Source: Hydrogenophaga crocea | GTDB lineage: Bacteria > Pseudomonadota > Gammaproteobacteria > Burkholderiales > Burkholderiaceae_C | Assembly: GCF_011388215.1 (NCBI RefSeq) | Contig: NZ_CP049989.1 | Coordinates: forward strand, 3,782,001-3,846,000 | DNA: 64,000 nt | Direction: 5' to 3' | Part shown: piece by piece, positions 54,475 to 64,000 of the stretch | Layout of the letters: every line of letters begins with the position of its first letter | How positions within the stretch are numbered: position 1 is the stretch's first letter | Position numbers and translations under genes: made by a program | Notes under the pieces: generated by a model | Database searches by the model: none | Seen by the model: the letters and a program-made list of their open reading frames with translations, nothing else | What the model was told of the DNA's origin: nothing

Positions 54475-56448
54475 TCATTGCGCGGCCGAGGCCCCCGTGG
54501 GCAGCGGCGGCCAGGGCACGTCGGCCACCGCGCGCGGCGTGCCGATCGGCGGGCCGCCCTGGCCGGCCTGCAGCGCCGCAATGTCCTGCTCGCTCGGGTA
54601 CTTGTCGAGCAGCAGGTAGTCGAACACGCGCCGTGCGATGGGCGCGGCCGCGGCAGCGCCAAAGCCCGCGTTCTCCACGATCAGCGCCACCACCACGCGC
54701 GGCGCATCGGCCGGCGCGAAGGCGAGGTAGAGCGAGTGGTCGCGCTGGTGCTCTTCGAGGTTCTTGGCGTTGTAGCGCTCTTTCTGGCCGATGGTGACGG
54801 CCTGCGCCGTGCCGGTCTTGCCGCCGCTGGTGTAGCCCGCGCCCGCGAACACGCGCGCCGAGGTGCCCTCGGTGGTCACGGCCTGCATGGCGCTGAGCAC
54901 GGTGCGGATGTGTTCGGGCTTGTAGCCCAGGCTCTCGCCGGGCGGACGCTCCACCGGCTCGACCTGGCCCGACAGCGGGTTGCGCCGCGCCAGCGTGAGG
55001 TGCGGCGTGTGCTTGACGCCGCCGTTGGCCAGCGTGGCCATGGCGTGCGCGAGCTGCAGCATGGTGAAGTTGTTGTAGCCCTGGCCGATGCCCAGCGAGA
55101 TGGTCTCGCCCGCGTACCAGCGCTGCGCCTCGGGGCGCTTGTAGGTGGCGCGCTTCCAGGCCTGGCTGGGCAGCACGCCGCGCAGCTCGCCCTTGAGATC
55201 GATGCCGGTGATCTGGCCGAAGCCCAGCGGCTTCATGAAGTCGTGGATCGCGTCCACGCCCATCTCGTTGGCCAGCGAGTAGTAGTAGACGTTGCTCGAC
55301 TTGACGATGCTGCGCCGCATGTCCACCGCGCCCAGGCCGCCGTCGCCGTGGCTGCGGAAGCGGTGGTTGCCGAGCATCCAGTAGCCGGGGTCGTTGATGA
55401 CGGTCTCGGCCTTGCGCGCGCCGGTCTCGAGCGCGGCCATGGCCATGAAGGGCTTGTAGGTGGAGCCCGGCGGGTAACTGCCGCGCAGCGCGCGGTTGAG
55501 CAGCGGCTTGTCGATCGACTCGTTGAGCGCGCGCCAGTTGTCCACGTCGATGCCATCGACGAAGAGGTTGGGGTCGAAGGTGGGCTTGGACACCAGCGCC
55601 AGCACCTCGCCGTTGCGCGGGTCGAGCGCCACCAGGGCGCCGCGGCGCTCGCCATACAGCGTCTCGATCAGGTGCTGCAGCTTCACGTCGATGGTGAGCA
55701 TCACGGTGTCGCCGGGCGTGGGCGCGGTGGCCGCGAGCGAGCGCACCGCGCGCCCGCCGGCCGAGGTCTCGACGCGCTCGAAACCGGTGGTGCCGTGCAG
55801 GGTCTGCTCGTGCTGCTGCTCGACGCCGAGCTTGCCGATGTATTCCGTGCCGCGGTAGTTGGCCTGCTCTTCCTCGGGCCAGTCGGCGATGAGCTCTTTC
55901 TCGCGCTGGTTGATGCGGCCGATGTAGCCCACCACGTGGCTCGCGGTCTCGCCCTGCGGGTAGCTGCGCAGCAGCCGCGCGCGCACCTCGACGCCCGGGA
56001 AGCGGTAGCGCTGGGCCGCGAAGCGCGCCACTTCCTCGTCGCTCAGCCGGGTGCGGATGGGCAGCGAGTCGAAGCGGTGCGATTCTTCGAGCAGCTTGCG
56101 AAAGCGGCGCTCGTCGCGCGGCGTGATGTTCATGAGCCCGCGCAGCTCGGCGATGGTGGTGTCGAGGTCGCCGGCCTGCGAGGGCGTGATCTCGAGCGTG
56201 TAGGCCGAGTAGTTGCTCGCGAGCACGCGGCCCTGGCGGTCGGTGATCTGGCCGCGGTTGGGCACCACCGGCAGCACCGCGGTGCGGTTGCTCTCGGCCT
56301 GCGCCATGAAGCGCTCGTGCTGCGCCACCTGCAGCCACCACATGCGCGCCACGATCAGGCCGAAGGCGAACAGCACCGCGAGCGCGATCACGATCACGCG
56401 CGTGCGGAACTGGGACAAGTCGGCTTCGACGTTGCGCAGTTCGGTCAT
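54475..56448 (-). CDS. mrdA: Penicillin-binding protein 2
   Basis: A 657-residue transpeptidase of the elongation machinery. One N-terminal membrane helix (VIVIALAVLFAFGLIVARM) is followed by the dimerisation domain, with GRILASN-type GRVLASNYSAYTLEI. The transpeptidase motifs are STYK (Ser329, Lys332), SSN and KTGT (Lys544). It lies next to mreB, mreC and mreD on the same strand. RodA, its usual glycosyltransferase partner, is not encoded after it here. The upstream gap to mreD holds the GC-rich repeat. Confidence 0.95.
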   Translation of the reverse strand: MTELRNVEADLSQFRTRVIVIALAVLFAFGLIVARMWWLQVAQHERFMAQAESNRTAVLPVVPNRGQITDRQGRVLASNYSAYTLEITPSQAGDLDTTIAELRGLMNITPRDERRFRKLLEESHRFDSLPIRTRLSDEEVARFAAQRYRFPGVEVRARLLRSYPQGETASHVVGYIGRINQREKELIADWPEEEQANYRGTEYIGKLGVEQQHEQTLHGTTGFERVETSAGGRAVRSLAATAPTPGDTVMLTIDVKLQHLIETLYGERRGALVALDPRNGEVLALVSKPTFDPNLFVDGIDVDNWRALNESIDKPLLNRALRGSYPPGSTYKPFMAMAALETGARKAETVINDPGYWMLGNHRFRSHGDGGLGAVDMRRSIVKSSNVYYYSLANEMGVDAIHDFMKPLGFGQITGIDLKGELRGVLPSQAWKRATYKRPEAQRWYAGETISLGIGQGYNNFTMLQLAHAMATLANGGVKHTPHLTLARRNPLSGQVEPVERPPGESLGYKPEHIRTVLSAMQAVTTEGTSARVFAGAGYTSGGKTGTAQAVTIGQKERYNAKNLEEHQRDHSLYLAFAPADAPRVVVALIVENAGFGAAAAAPIARRVFDYLLLDKYPSEQDIAALQAGQGGPPIGTPRAVADVPWPPLPTGASAAQ

Positions 56449-56516
56449 GTGGCCCCCACGCTCCGCCGCTGCGCGGGTCGCTGCCCCCCAAGGGGGCTGT
56501 TTCGCCTTGGGGCGGC
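56449..56516 (-). repeat. GC-rich intergenic repeat, copy 2
   Basis: On the minus strand it matches the 14491 element, including GGCAGCGACCCGCGCAGCGG and GGCGGAGCGTGGGGGC. It lies directly before the mrdA ATG, in the mreD-mrdA gap. The repeats on either side of the hairpin differ only slightly. Confidence 0.75.
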
Positions 56517-56554
56517 CCGGCGGCGAAACGGCATGGCGCGGCTGCGGGTGTTCA

Positions 56555-57079
56555 TCACAACGGTCGGTTGTCGTCCGGGTTCGGCGCGCGGCGCTGCGGG
56601 GCCAGCAGCATCACCGTGACCACGGGCCACAGCATGGCCTCGATCAGCGGCGCCAGCAAGTGGTTCCAGCCCGGGAAGGTGCCGCCCGCGAGCAGGCGGA
56701 TCACCAGCGTGAGCACCGAGGCCACCACGAACAGCGGCAGCACCTGCAGCGACTGCGCGGGCACCGGAAACCACAGCAGCCGCCGGTGCATGGCGACCGC
56801 GCCGAAGGCCATGGCGGTGTACGACAGCGCGTGCTGGCCGAGCAGCGCGCCCTGGTGCACGTCCATGGCCAGGCCGAAGAAGAAGGCGGTGCCCACGCCG
56901 ATGCGCAGCGGCTGGTGCACGCACCAGAACACCAGCACCACGGCGAGCAGGTCGGGCACCCAGGCGGCGCGGCCGAACAGGCCCATGTTGAGCAGCATGT
57001 TCAGCGCCAGCGCGGTGATCAGGCTGAACCAGATGAAGACCGGGTTGGCGGGCAGCAGCAGCTGCTGGCCGGGGCGCAT
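56555..57079 (-). CDS. mreD: Rod-shape protein MreD
   Basis: A 174-residue inner-membrane protein with about five helices, part of the elongasome with MreC and MreB. NPVFIWFSLITALALNMLLNM, LAVVLVFWCVHQPLRIGVG and AMDVHQGALLGQHALSYT are typical. The ATG at 57079 is used; a GTG at 57085 overlaps the mreC stop (GTGA) and is also possible. Confidence 0.9.
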   Translation of the reverse strand: MRPGQQLLLPANPVFIWFSLITALALNMLLNMGLFGRAAWVPDLLAVVLVFWCVHQPLRIGVGTAFFFGLAMDVHQGALLGQHALSYTAMAFGAVAMHRRLLWFPVPAQSLQVLPLFVVASVLTLVIRLLAGGTFPGWNHLLAPLIEAMLWPVVTVMLLAPQRRAPNPDDNRPL

Positions 57080-57081
57080 GA

Positions 57082-57987
57082 TCACGAGGCGCTCCCTTTG
57101 GCGGCGGGCGCCGGCGGCGGGGGCGGCAGGCTGTCGCCCGCGGGGTTGAGCACCAGCACGTGCAGCGTGCCGTCCATGCGCGCCGTGGGCTCGGCGCGCA
57201 CGCGCAGGAACGAGGACCCGCTCTGGCGCTCGACCAGCGCCACGCGCGCCACCGGCAGGCCCGGCGGGTAGACACCGTCGACGCCGCTGGTGGTGAGCAC
57301 GTCGCCCTCGCGGATGTCGGTGCCCACGGGCGTGTAGCGCAGCTCCAGGCCGTCGCCCGCGCTCGAGGGCTGGCCATAGGCCAGGCTGCGCACGCCCGAG
57401 CGCGCGTTCAGCACCGGGATGGCCTGCTCGCGGTCGATCAGCAGGCTCACCTCGGCGATCAGCGGGTACACGCGCGTGACCTGGCCCAGCACGCCGGCTT
57501 CGTCGATCACGGGCGCGCCGGCCTTCACGCCGTGCGTCTGGCCGCGGTCGATCACCACGCGGCGCGAGTACGGGTCGGCCGCGTCGTAGATCACCTGCGC
57601 ACCGATCGCGCCCGTGGCCACGCGCTCGCGCATGGACAGCAGTTCGCGCAGGCGCTTGTTTTCGTTGAGCAGTTCGTCCACCTGCAGGCTGCGCTGGGCC
57701 TGCACGGCCAGGCGTTCGCGGGCCTCGGCCTCGCTGCGCTGGGCGCTGTGCAGCGATTGCAGGTAGCCCCCGGCGAGATCCACCACATGCACCGGCTGCA
57801 GCACGGCCCACTGCACCGGGTAGAGCGCCGTGGCCAGCGCGGCGCGCAGCGGATCGGCCACGCGAAAGCGCAGATCGGCGACCATGAGGAACAGCGCCAC
57901 GGCGCTGAAGACCACCAGCTTGGACAGGGCCGAGGGGCCCTGCTTGAAGAACGGCGGCGGGGTGCGGTCCAGCGTGCCCAGTGGCAT
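57082..57987 (-). CDS. mreC: Rod-shape protein MreC
   Basis: A 301-residue periplasmic protein with one N-terminal helix (LVVFSAVALFLMVADL). It has a coiled-coil segment around residues 70-120 (SEAEARERLAVQAQRSLQ, ENKRLRELL) and the beta domain with VIYDAADPYSRRVVIDRG. A Pro-rich tail ends the protein. It scaffolds PBP2 and MreD. It lies 40 bases after mreB. Confidence 0.93.
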   Translation of the reverse strand: MPLGTLDRTPPPFFKQGPSALSKLVVFSAVALFLMVADLRFRVADPLRAALATALYPVQWAVLQPVHVVDLAGGYLQSLHSAQRSEAEARERLAVQAQRSLQVDELLNENKRLRELLSMRERVATGAIGAQVIYDAADPYSRRVVIDRGQTHGVKAGAPVIDEAGVLGQVTRVYPLIAEVSLLIDREQAIPVLNARSGVRSLAYGQPSSAGDGLELRYTPVGTDIREGDVLTTSGVDGVYPPGLPVARVALVERQSGSSFLRVRAEPTARMDGTLHVLVLNPAGDSLPPPPPAPAAKGSAS

Positions 57988-58027
57988 GGCGGCGAGGCCC
58001 TGTTCAGGCGGGCGCGGCGCGCTCGGT

Positions 58028-59658
<1,631 letters not shown>

Positions 59659-59662
<4 letters not shown>

Positions 59663-61161
59663 GCGCCGCCGCCACCGACCTCCACGACCTGGGCGTGGCC
59701 GAGCTCGCGCAGGCCATTGCCGAAGGCAGGACCAGCAGCGTGGAAGCCACGCAGCACCTGCTGGCGCGCGCGCAGCAGCACCAGCACCTGGGCGCCTTCC
59801 TGGCCTTCAACGAAGCCGCCTCGCTGGCGCAGGCCAAGGCCGCCGACGCGCGCGTGGCCGCCGGCGAGCGCACGCCGCTGCTGGGCGTGCCCCTGGCGCA
59901 CAAGGACATCTTCGTCACGCGCGACTTCCCGACCACCGCCGGCTCCAAGATGCTCGAGGGCTACCGCAGCCCCTTCGACGCCACCGTGGTGAGCAAGCTC
60001 GCGCAGCAGGGCGCGGTCACGCTGGGCAAGCTCAACTGCGACGAGTTCGCCATGGGCGGCAGCAACGAGAACTCGGCCTACGGCCCCGCGCGCAACCCCT
60101 GGGATCCTTCGCGCGTGCCGGGCGGTTCGTCGGGCGGTTCGGCCGTGGCCGTGGCCGCGCGCCTGGCGCCGGCCGTGACCGGCACCGACACCGGCGGTTC
60201 GATCCGCCAGCCCGCGAGCTTCTGCGGCGTGACCGGCATCAAGCCCACCTACGGCCGCTGCTCGCGCTACGGCATGGTGGCCTTCGCGTCCAGCCTCGAC
60301 CAGGCCGGCCCCATGGCGCGCAGCGCGGCCGACTGCGCCACGCTGCTCACCGCCATGGCCGGCCCCGACATCGACCGCGACTCCACCAGCCTGGACCGCC
60401 CCGCCGAGGACTACGGCCGCCTGCTCGGGCAGCCCCGCGAAGGCGCGAGCGCCGCGCAGCCGCTCAAGGGCCTGCGCATCGGCCTGCCGCGCGAGTTCTT
60501 CGGCGACGGTGTGGCCGCCGACGTGCTCACGCCGGTGCGCGCCGCGCTCGCCGAATACGAGAAGCTCGGCGCCACGCTGGTCGAGGTCTCGCTGCCGCGC
60601 ACCGAGTTGGCCATTCCCGTCTACTACATCATCGCGCCGGCCGAGGCGAGCTCGAACCTGAGCCGCTTCGACGGCGTGAAGTTCGGCCACCGCGCCGCGC
60701 AGTACAACGACCTGGTCGACATGTACAAGCGCTCGCGCACCGAGGCCTTCGGCCCCGAGGTGCAGCGCCGCATCATGATCGGCACCTACGTGCTCAGCCA
60801 CGGCTACTACGACGCCTACTACCTCAAGGCGCAGCAGATCCGCCGCCTGATCGCGCAGGACTTCCAGCAGGCCTTCACGCAGTGCGACCTGATCGCCGGC
60901 CCCGCCGCGCCCACCGTGGCCTGGGCCCTGGGCGAAAAGGCCGACGATCCCGTGGCCAACTACCTGGCCGACATCTTCACGCTGCCCGGCAGCCTCGCGG
61001 GCCTGCCCGGCATGAGCCTGCCGGCGGGCTTCGGCGCCGGCGGCATGCCCGTGGGCCTGCAGCTCATGGGCAACTACCTGAAAGAAGCCGAACTGCTGCA
61101 GGCCGCGCACGCCCTGCAGCTCGCCACCGACTGGCACCGCCAGGCGCCCGCGGGGATCTGA
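59659..61161 (+). CDS. gatA: Glutamyl-tRNA(Gln) amidotransferase subunit A
   Basis: A 500-residue amidase-family subunit that releases ammonia from glutamine. The Ser-cisSer-Lys triad is Lys82 (PLAHKD), Ser157 (GGSSGGSA) and Ser181 ([12 protein letters not shown]), with spacing as in known GatA proteins. [20 protein letters not shown] and [16 protein letters not shown] are further signatures. It is followed by gatB after two bases. Confidence 0.97.
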
Positions 61162-61163
61162 CC

Positions 61164-62648
61164 ATGAGCAAGACCACCACCTCCCTGCTGGTGCAAGGCT
61201 ACGAAGTCGTGATCGGCTTCGAGACCCACGCCCAGCTCGCCACGCAGTCCAAGATCTTCAGCCGCGCGGCCACCGCCTTCGGCGCCGAGCCCAACACCCA
61301 GGCCTGCGCCGTCGACCTGGCCCTGCCCGGCACGCTGCCCGTGATGAACCGCGAGGCCGTGGCCTGCGCGATCCGCTTCGGCCTGGCCGTGGGCTCGCAC
61401 GTGGCCGAGCGCAGCGTGTTCGCGCGCAAGAACTACTTCTACCCCGACCTGCCCAAGGGCTACCAGATCAGCCAGTTCGAGATCCCGGTGGTGCAGGGCG
61501 GCGCGGTGAGCTTCTTCCTCGGCGACGAGAAGAAGACCGTGCGCCTGGTGCGCGCCCACCTCGAGGAAGACGCGGGCAAATCGCTGCACGAAGACTTCAT
61601 CGGGCAAAGCGGCATCGACCTCAACCGCGCGGGCACGCCGCTGCTCGAGATCGTGACCGAGCCTGACATCCGCTCCAGCGCCGAGGCCGTGGCCTACGCC
61701 AAGGAGCTGCACAAGATCGTGACCTGGATCGGCATCTGCGACGGCAACATGCAGGAGGGCTCGTTCCGCTGCGACGCCAACGTGTCGGTGCGCAAGCCGG
61801 GCCAGCCGCTGGGCACGCGGCGCGAGATCAAGAACCTGAACTCGTTCAAGTTCATGCAGCAGGCCATTGACTACGAGGTGCGCTGGCAGATCGAGCAGAT
61901 CGAAGACGGCCATGCCATTCAGCAGGCCACGGTGCTGTTCGACCCGGACAGCGGCGAGACCCGCGCCATGCGCACCAAGGAAGACGCGGCCGACTACCGC
62001 TACTTCCCCGACCCCGACCTGCCGCCGCTGGTGATCGCGCGCGACTGGGTGGCCCAGGTGCAGGCCGCCATGCCCGAGCTGCCGCGCGCCATGGCCGAGC
62101 GCTTCGTGGCGCAGTACGGCCTGCCCGAGTACGACGCCACCACGCTCACGCAGAGCCCTGCCATGGCGGCCTACTTCGAAACCGCGGCCCAGGCCAGCGG
62201 CCAGGCCAAGATGGCCAGCAACTGGGTGATGGGCGAGGTCTCGCGCCGGCTCAACGCCGAAGAGCGCGGCATCGCCGAGGCGCCCGTGAGCGCGGCGCAG
62301 CTGGGCGCGCTGCTGCAGCGCATCGCCGACGGCACGGTGTCGAACAACGCGGCCAAGCAGGTGATGGACGCGCTCTGGAGCGGCGAGGGTGCGAGCGGCC
62401 AGGTGCAGGACGCGCGCGCGCAGATCGACGCCGTCATCGAGGCCAAGGGCCTCAAGCAGGTCAGCGACAGCGGCGCGATCGAGAAGATCATCGACGAGGT
62501 GATGGCCGCCAACGCCGAGATGGTGGCGCAGTTCCGCGCCGGCAAGGACAAGGCCTTCAACGCGCTCGTGGGCCAGGTGATGAAGGCCAGCAAGGGCAAG
62601 GCCAACCCGCAGCAGGTGAACGACCTGCTGCGCCAGAAACTCGGCTGA
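61164..62648 (+). CDS. gatB: Glutamyl-tRNA(Gln) amidotransferase subunit B
   Basis: A 494-residue kinase-type subunit that activates the misacylated t[39 protein letters not shown] and [19 protein letters not shown] are signatures of the catalytic domain. The C-terminal Yqey-like tail ends [10 protein letters not shown]. It completes the operon gatC-gatA-gatB. Confidence 0.97.
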   Translation: MSKTTTSLLVQGYEVVIGFETHAQLATQSKIFSRAATAFGAEPNTQACAVDLALPGTLPVMNREAVACAIRFGLAVGSHVAERSVFARKNYFYPDLPKGYQISQFEIPVVQGGAVSFFLGDEKKTVRLVRAHLEEDAGKSLHEDFIGQSGIDLNRAGTPLLEIVTEPDIRSSAEAVAYAKELHKIVTWIGICDGNMQEGSFRCDANVSVRKPGQPLGTRREIKNLNSFKFMQQAIDYEVRWQIEQIEDGHAIQQATVLFDPDSGETRAMRTKEDAADYRYFPDPDLPPLVIARDWVAQVQAAMPELPRAMAERFVAQYGLPEYDATTLTQSPAMAAYFETAAQASGQAKMASNWVMGEVSRRLNAEERGIAEAPVSAAQLGALLQRIADGTVSNNAAKQVMDALWSGEGASGQVQDARAQIDAVIEAKGLKQVSDSGAIEKIIDEVMAANAEMVAQFRAGKDKAFNALVGQVMKASKGKANPQQVNDLLRQKLG

Positions 62649-62669
62649 ACAGGCTCCCGGCCCGCCGCT

Positions 62670-63326
62670 TCAGCGGTTGGCCGGGACCTGCGCGCTCCAG
62701 AGCTGCTGGAGCTTGGCGAGTTCTTCGTCGAAGCGCTGCGCCACGCGCTTCTTCTCCTGCTCCTGCTCGGCCAGGAAGCGCTTCTGCAGTTCCATCTGCT
62801 TCTCGTTGTCGTCGCGCTTGCGCTTGAGCCAGGCTGGCGCCTTGGCCGGGTCGGCCTTGTAGAACTCGAACTCGGTGTCGATCTCCTTGCGCTGCGCGGC
62901 CAGCGCGAGCTCGCGCTTGTTCACGGCCGCGATCACCTCGTCGATCTGCGACAGCGCTTCCTGGCGCTCCTTGTCGTGCACCGCGGCCGAGGGGTAGCGG
63001 ATCAGCAGCGCGCGGTTGCGGCGCTTCTCTTCGGCCAGGCGCGCTTCCTTCTCGGCCTCGGCGCGGCGCTGGGCTTCCACACGCTCGCGCTCCTCGCGGG
63101 TGTAGCTCGGCGGAATGGTCTCGCGCACGGTGCCGGTGCGGCCCATGCGCTGCTGTTCGCGGTCGAGGCAGTCGGTGATGGGCCGGTCGGAGGTGATGCG
63201 CCGGCCCTTGCTGTCGGTGCAGGTGTAGATGCTCTGCGCCGCGGCCATGCCCGACACCAGCGCGCCCAGCGCGAGGACGGCGGCGGCGCGCATCAGGGTC
63301 GGGGGCAGCGGGGCAGGTCGGTGCAT
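62670..63326 (-). CDS. DUF4124-domain exported protein
   Basis: A 218-residue exported protein with signal peptide (AVLALGALVSGMAAAQ). A DUF4124 domain follows: SIYTCTDSKGRRITSDRPI. After that comes a long charged coiled-coil region (residues 75-205; REERERVEAQRRAEAEKEAR). The start at 63326 puts the signal directly at the N-terminus. It lies 14 bases downstream of pyrE on the same strand. Function unknown; such proteins occur widely in proteobacteria. Confidence 0.85.
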   Translation of the reverse strand: MHRPAPLPPTLMRAAAVLALGALVSGMAAAQSIYTCTDSKGRRITSDRPITDCLDREQQRMGRTGTVRETIPPSYTREERERVEAQRRAEAEKEARLAEEKRRNRALLIRYPSAAVHDKERQEALSQIDEVIAAVNKRELALAAQRKEIDTEFEFYKADPAKAPAWLKRKRDDNEKQMELQKRFLAEQEQEKKRVAQRFDEELAKLQQLWSAQVPANR

Positions 63327-63340
63327 GGTGGTGTTCGGTC

Positions 63341-64000
63341 CTAGACGCCGTAGCGTTCGCGGTAGGCCAGCACCCGTTCGCGGTGGATGGCGATCTCGCC
63401 ACCGGCCTGACCGTCCAGATACTGGAGCAAATCCTCCAGCCTCGCAATCGCACAAACCTGCAGGCCGAGCTGGCGCTGCACGTATTGCACGGCACTGTGA
63501 TCCACGTCGCGGACCACGCCGTCGGTACCGACCTCGGTGGCCTTTTCCTGGCGGTCCAGCGCGATCGCCACCGCGCTGGGCGTGGCGCCCGCGGCGCGGA
63601 TCAGCGCGATCGACTCGCGCGCGGCCGTGCCCGCGCTCATCACGTCGTCCACGATCAGCACCCGCCCCCGCAGCGGCGCGCCCACCAGGGTGCCGCCCTC
63701 GCCGTGGTCCTTGGCCTCCTTGCGGTTGTAGGCGAAGGGCACGTTGCGGCCCAGCCGCGCGAGCTCGATCGCCACCGCCGCGCCCAGGGGAATGCCCTTG
63801 TAGGCGGGACCGAAGATCATGTCGAAGGCGATGCCGCTGTCGATCAGGGCGCGTGCATAGAATTCCGCGAGCCGGCCCAGCTTGGCGCCGTCGTCGAACA
63901 GGCCTGCGTTGAAGAAGTAGGGCGAGAGCCGGCCGGCCTTGGTCTTGAACTCGCCGAACTTCAGCGCGCCGGCCTCGACGCAGAACTTCACGAATGCCTG
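63341..64000 (-). CDS. pyrE: Orotate phosphoribosyltransferase, 5' end cut by the window
   Basis: The visible 219 residues form nearly the whole enzyme, which makes orotidine 5'-phosphate from orotate and PRPP. LKFGEFKTKAGRLSPYFFNAG near the N-terminus and the PRPP loop VLIVDDVMSAGTAARESI are diagnostic. AYNRKEAKDHGEGG is the flexible catalytic loop. The frame runs off the right edge (QAFVKFC...), so about ten residues and the start are missing. Confidence 0.95.
   Translation of the reverse strand, partial: QAFVKFCVEAGALKFGEFKTKAGRLSPYFFNAGLFDDGAKLGRLAEFYARALIDSGIAFDMIFGPAYKGIPLGAAVAIELARLGRNVPFAYNRKEAKDHGEGGTLVGAPLRGRVLIVDDVMSAGTAARESIALIRAAGATPSAVAIALDRQEKATEVGTDGVVRDVDHSAVQYVQRQLGLQVCAIARLEDLLQYLDGQAGGEIAIHRERVLAYRERYGV

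Overview
The window is very GC-rich DNA with tightly packed genes. Gene content and order point to a betaproteobacterium of the Burkholderiales, most likely family Comamonadaceae (Hydrogenophaga- or Acidovorax-like). The evidence is mreBCD-mrdA divergent from gatCAB, several complete assimilatory sulfur loci, and GC-rich intergenic repeats that begin at stop codons. This is inferred from the sequence alone. No rRNA, tRNA, CRISPR, transposase or phage gene was seen.

Layout. 1-9902: the end of a receiver-like gene, lplT, alr, a lipoprotein and a solute-binding-like protein. Next come a two-gene module (Panacea/DUF4065 protein plus cyclase-like protein), an operon for a lipid-linked sugar (UbiA-HAD, SMR-type carrier, GT-C transferase), and an ExoD protein. 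9978-14390: a sulfate ABC operon (sbp-cysT-cysW-cysA) and a small serine hydrolase. 14556-16964: a large helical protein related to two others further on. 17057-23499: a MOT1-type sulfate/molybdate transporter, a MauG-like dihaem cytochrome with a solute-binding protein, and a nitrate/sulfonate-type ABC operon ending in a TPR gene.

23450-37188: sixteen genes on the minus strand with short gaps. In transcription order they are a second sbp, ssuE, a small membrane protein, ssuA, ssuD, ssuC, ssuA, ssuB, a TOBE protein, metN-metI-metQ, flavocytochrome c sulfide dehydrogenase (fccAB), cysB and an FAD-dependent protein. Three ungapped 28-nt sites (13797-13824, 14451-14478, 37266-37293) precede sbp1, the hydrolase and sbp2. 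They look like operators for the CysB encoded here.

37287-44903: two tandem cassettes, each a CesT-like (type III secretion) chaperone followed by a 1064-1115-residue protein with a Ser/Pro-rich N-terminus and a hydrophobic core. The 802-residue protein at 14556 is a third relative without a chaperone. This is the strongest candidate for an undescribed system.

45015-64000: a LysR regulator divergent from mmsA and a GMC oxidoreductase; a double-hairpin repeat; amt with a sigma-54 promoter and NtrC site; an arsR-arsC-acr3 operon; a TauE/SafE permease; mrdA-mreD-mreC-mreB divergent from gatC-gatA-gatB; a DUF4124 protein; and the main part of pyrE.
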